7,066 nt of DNA, taken from assembly GCA_027619145.1 (NCBI GenBank), contig JAQCGA010000207.1:1-7066 (forward strand), in the 5' to 3' direction. The translations under genes and the position numbers were made by a program. Source of the stretch: a bacterium (GTDB lineage: Bacteria > Latescibacterota > UBA2968 > GCA-2709665). Positions 5,052 to 7,066 of the stretch are shown in pieces (within the stretch, counting starts at the first letter, position 1; each line of letters begins with the position of its first letter). The notes under the pieces are model-generated. The model saw only the letters and a program-made list of their open reading frames with translations. It was not told the DNA's origin and did no database searches.

Positions 5052-6224
5052 ATGATGCGCAAACGTGGTAAACACCGGGTAATCAAATGGTTGCTGTGGG
5101 TATTCGGTGGCCTGAGTCTCGTCATCCTCGTCCTTGCTCTGATCAAAATCGACGACGTGGTCATGGCACAGGGCATTGTAGAACCCGGCCAGAAGGTCTA
5201 CATCGATTCTCCGCTCAAGCGAGTCATTCAGAAAATTTACGTTGATTCAGGAGATCCCGTAAAAACCGGCCAGCCACTTGTACAACTCTACGACGGAGAC
5301 CTGCGCGCAGCCGTTGCATCCTCAGAAAAAGAAGTGCAACGAGCCGAAGCCAACCTGGAATATGCCCGCGCACACCTGGCTCTGCTAAAAGAAAAACCCA
5401 ACAAAGAAGAACTCAAAATTGCAGAATCGCAGCTAGAGCAGGCCAAAATTGCCCTGACTGCACGCGAACAGGAACTTGCCCGTGCCAAACACCTCTACCT
5501 GGGCGAACGCCTGTGGAGCGTGGAAGACATGGAACGGGCAAGAACCAACTTCGAACTCTCGCAGACCAATCTAAAAGTTGCAAAAGAAACCCTGAATCTG
5601 GTCCGGCGCGGAGCTTCCCCTGCCGAACTTCGCCAGGCCGAAGCCGAAGTTCAGCAGACAGAGGCAGCCCTGGAAAAAGCCCGGAATACCCTGATCGCAG
5701 ACCGGGAGAACCTGGCGCTGGCTACCATGGTGTCTCCTCTAGATGGCAAGGTGGCCCGCCGCGACCTGCATCCAGGTATGCTTGCCGACCAGGGACAGAT
5801 CGTTCTCATCATCGCCGGCAGCCGGGAAGGTGACGTAATAGACGCCTGGGTTCCCGAAACCAATGCCTGGAAAATTCGTCTGGGGCACCCGGTCGAAATT
5901 CTCAGCAATCTCTTTTCAGACCGCGAAGAATACCTGGCCTACGGCGAAGTCGCCAGGTTTCATGGGTACGCTGTCCACAGCGGAGGCACGCGCACCTTCG
6001 AACTGGATGTGGATATCAAAGAAACACCGATCCCACTGAAATACGGGTCCACAGCCGACCTCCGCATCATTGTGGGCCGCCGCAGTATTCTCAAAATCCT
6101 TCTGGGTATCGAAGACCGCAACGTGGTCCAGTCCAGCCGCAACCAGAGCCTCAATCCGGTTTTCGAAGGCCGGACGAAAACCCCGCAGCCGAACGCAGCC
6201 GGAGGGGACACCGCAGGACAGTAA
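5052..6224 (+). CDS. HlyD-family membrane fusion (periplasmic adaptor) protein
   Basis: A 390-residue adaptor that would link an inner-membrane exporter to the outer membrane or periplasm. Order of parts: a short basic cytoplasmic end, one membrane segment at about 13-31 (WLLWVFGGLSLVILVLALI), the first half of a lipoyl-like barrel-sandwich domain (about 40-78, with VDSGDPVKTGQPL), a long coiled-coil hairpin of two similar Glu/Ala/Leu-rich arms (about 80-220) with the tip near LYLGERLWSVEDMERA, the second lipoyl half (MVSPLDGKVARRDLHPGM), then a beta-barrel region and GRRSILKILLGIED. The last 30 or so residues are polar, rich in Asn, Gly, Pro and Thr, and look disordered. ATG-ATG offers two starts; AAGGGA lies 7 nt before the first. 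No transporter or TolC partner is in the window, so the cargo is unknown. ppdK follows after 42 nt without a visible terminator. Confidence 0.9.
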   Translation: MMRKRGKHRVIKWLLWVFGGLSLVILVLALIKIDDVVMAQGIVEPGQKVYIDSPLKRVIQKIYVDSGDPVKTGQPLVQLYDGDLRAAVASSEKEVQRAEANLEYARAHLALLKEKPNKEELKIAESQLEQAKIALTAREQELARAKHLYLGERLWSVEDMERARTNFELSQTNLKVAKETLNLVRRGASPAELRQAEAEVQQTEAALEKARNTLIADRENLALATMVSPLDGKVARRDLHPGMLADQGQIVLIIAGSREGDVIDAWVPETNAWKIRLGHPVEILSNLFSDREEYLAYGEVARFHGYAVHSGGTRTFELDVDIKETPIPLKYGSTADLRIIVGRRSILKILLGIEDRNVVQSSRNQSLNPVFEGRTKTPQPNAAGGDTAGQ

Positions 6225-6266
6225 CCCGCTACAAGATCTTTAACATTTTACCGAACGAGGAAGAAC

Positions 6267-7066
6267 ATGGCGAAACAGAAAACTCCCAAACGCTCCCGAT
6301 CTACTAAATATGTCTATTTCTTTGGAGACGGCAAAGCCGACGGCGCTGGCGAGATGCGCAACCTCTTAGGCGGAAAAGGAGCCAACCTGGGCGAAATGTC
6401 CAAAATCGGCGTTCCGGTTCCGGCAGGGTTCACCATCACCACGGAAGTGTGTACCTATTATTACGATCACGGCAAGAAGTACCCGGCCGAACTCGAAAAA
6501 CAGGTTCTGGCCAATGTCAAGAAGGTGGAAAAAGTCATGGGGGGCCGGTTTGGCGATGCCAAGAACCCCCTTCTTCTCTCGGTCCGTTCCGGAGCTCGGG
6601 TTTCCATGCCTGGAATGATGGAAACCATCCTCAACCTGGGCCTGAACGACAAAATTGCCGCCGGGCTCATCCAGAAATCTGGCAACGAGCGTTTTGTATG
6701 GGATGCGTACCGTCGCTTCATTCAGGCCTATGGAGACGTGGTCATGGGCGTGCAGCCCGAAGGCCGCGAACACGACCCGTTTGAAGTGGCCATTGAAGCA
6801 ATCAAAGAAAAACGAGGCGTCCACCTGGACACAGAGCTTACAGCCGAAGACCTCCAGGGACTCGTGGGCACATTCAAAAGCATTGTAAAAAAACGCACCG
6901 GTAAGAATTTTCCGGATGACCCCCTGGAACAACTCTGGGGCGGTATTGGTGCCGTCTTCAGTTCCTGGAACGGCAACCGGGCCGTAGTATACCGCAACAT
7001 CAACAGCATCCCGCACAACTGGGGTACAGCCGTCAACGTGCAATCGATGGTCTATGGCAACATGGG
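6267..7066 (+). CDS. ppdK: Pyruvate, phosphate dikinase, N-terminal part (runs off the window)
   Basis: The first 266 codons of PPDK, which interconverts pyruvate, ATP and phosphate with phosphoenolpyruvate, AMP and pyrophosphate in the cytoplasm. Only part of the N-terminal ATP-grasp nucleotide-binding domain is visible: [13 protein letters not shown] (14-26), [12 protein letters not shown] (34-45), [13 protein letters not shown] (48-60), [16 protein letters not shown] (105-120), NLGLND and [14 protein letters not shown] (233-246). The phosphohistidine and PEP domains lie beyond the edge. The start ATG has GAGGAA just upstream. The first 14 residues are a basic tail ([14 protein letters not shown]) before the conserved domain. 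The reading frame is open to the window end with no frameshift. Confidence 0.96.
   Translation, partial: MAKQKTPKRSRSTKYVYFFGDGKADGAGEMRNLLGGKGANLGEMSKIGVPVPAGFTITTEVCTYYYDHGKKYPAELEKQVLANVKKVEKVMGGRFGDAKNPLLLSVRSGARVSMPGMMETILNLGLNDKIAAGLIQKSGNERFVWDAYRRFIQAYGDVVMGVQPEGREHDPFEVAIEAIKEKRGVHLDTELTAEDLQGLVGTFKSIVKKRTGKNFPDDPLEQLWGGIGAVFSSWNGNRAVVYRNINSIPHNWGTAVNVQSMVYGNM

Noticed and set aside
6366..7043. Long open frame on the minus strand opposite ppdK (225 residues).
   Set aside because: It lies wholly antisense to the strongly conserved PPDK reading frame, resembles no family I know, and follows from codon bias in that gene.

Overview
The window holds ten protein or RNA genes of a bacterium, very probably a Gram-negative (diderm) one: it encodes an HlyD-type periplasmic adaptor, and its promoters match the housekeeping sigma-70 consensus closely (TTGACA, 16-17 nt, TATATT). 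Base composition is moderately GC-rich, with AT-rich promoter gaps. The exact lineage cannot be read from this piece. No mobile element, CRISPR array or phage gene was seen.

Left part (1 to about 4650, all minus strand): a sulfur assimilation and cysteine biosynthesis locus. In transcription order it holds an assimilatory APS reductase with a [4Fe-4S] signature (cysH); its own gap with a promoter, three direct repeats and a terminator-like hairpin; a CysM-type cysteine synthase; a JAMM/MPN+ peptidase of the Mec type; an FAD-dependent oxidoreductase of the geranylgeranyl-reductase family; a MoaD/ThiS-like sulfur carrier of the CysO type; an Rrf2-family regulator resembling CymR; and the first 79 codons of a second cysteine synthase (cysK), which runs off the window. 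CysM, Mec and CysO are the three parts of the protein-thiocarboxylate cysteine pathway known from Mycobacterium tuberculosis. CysO carries sulfur as a C-terminal thiocarboxylate, CysM joins it to an activated serine to give a CysO-cysteine adduct, and Mec releases cysteine. CymR next to CysK recalls the cysteine-sensing repressor pair of Bacillus and Staphylococcus.

The oddest points are here. The CysO-like protein ends Gly-Gly-Cys rather than Gly-Gly, so as translated it already looks like the CysO-Cys adduct or a proform for the neighbouring peptidase. An FAD enzyme with no known place in this pathway sits between mec and cysO. It lies in the same frame as mec, separated by one TGA codon, and its best start is a CTG.

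Middle (4650 to 5051): a short intergenic stretch, then tRNA-Lys(TTT) on the minus strand with a consensus promoter and a clear intrinsic terminator.

Right part (5052 to 7066, plus strand): an HlyD-family membrane fusion protein followed 42 nt later by the first 266 codons of pyruvate phosphate dikinase, which continues past the window edge.
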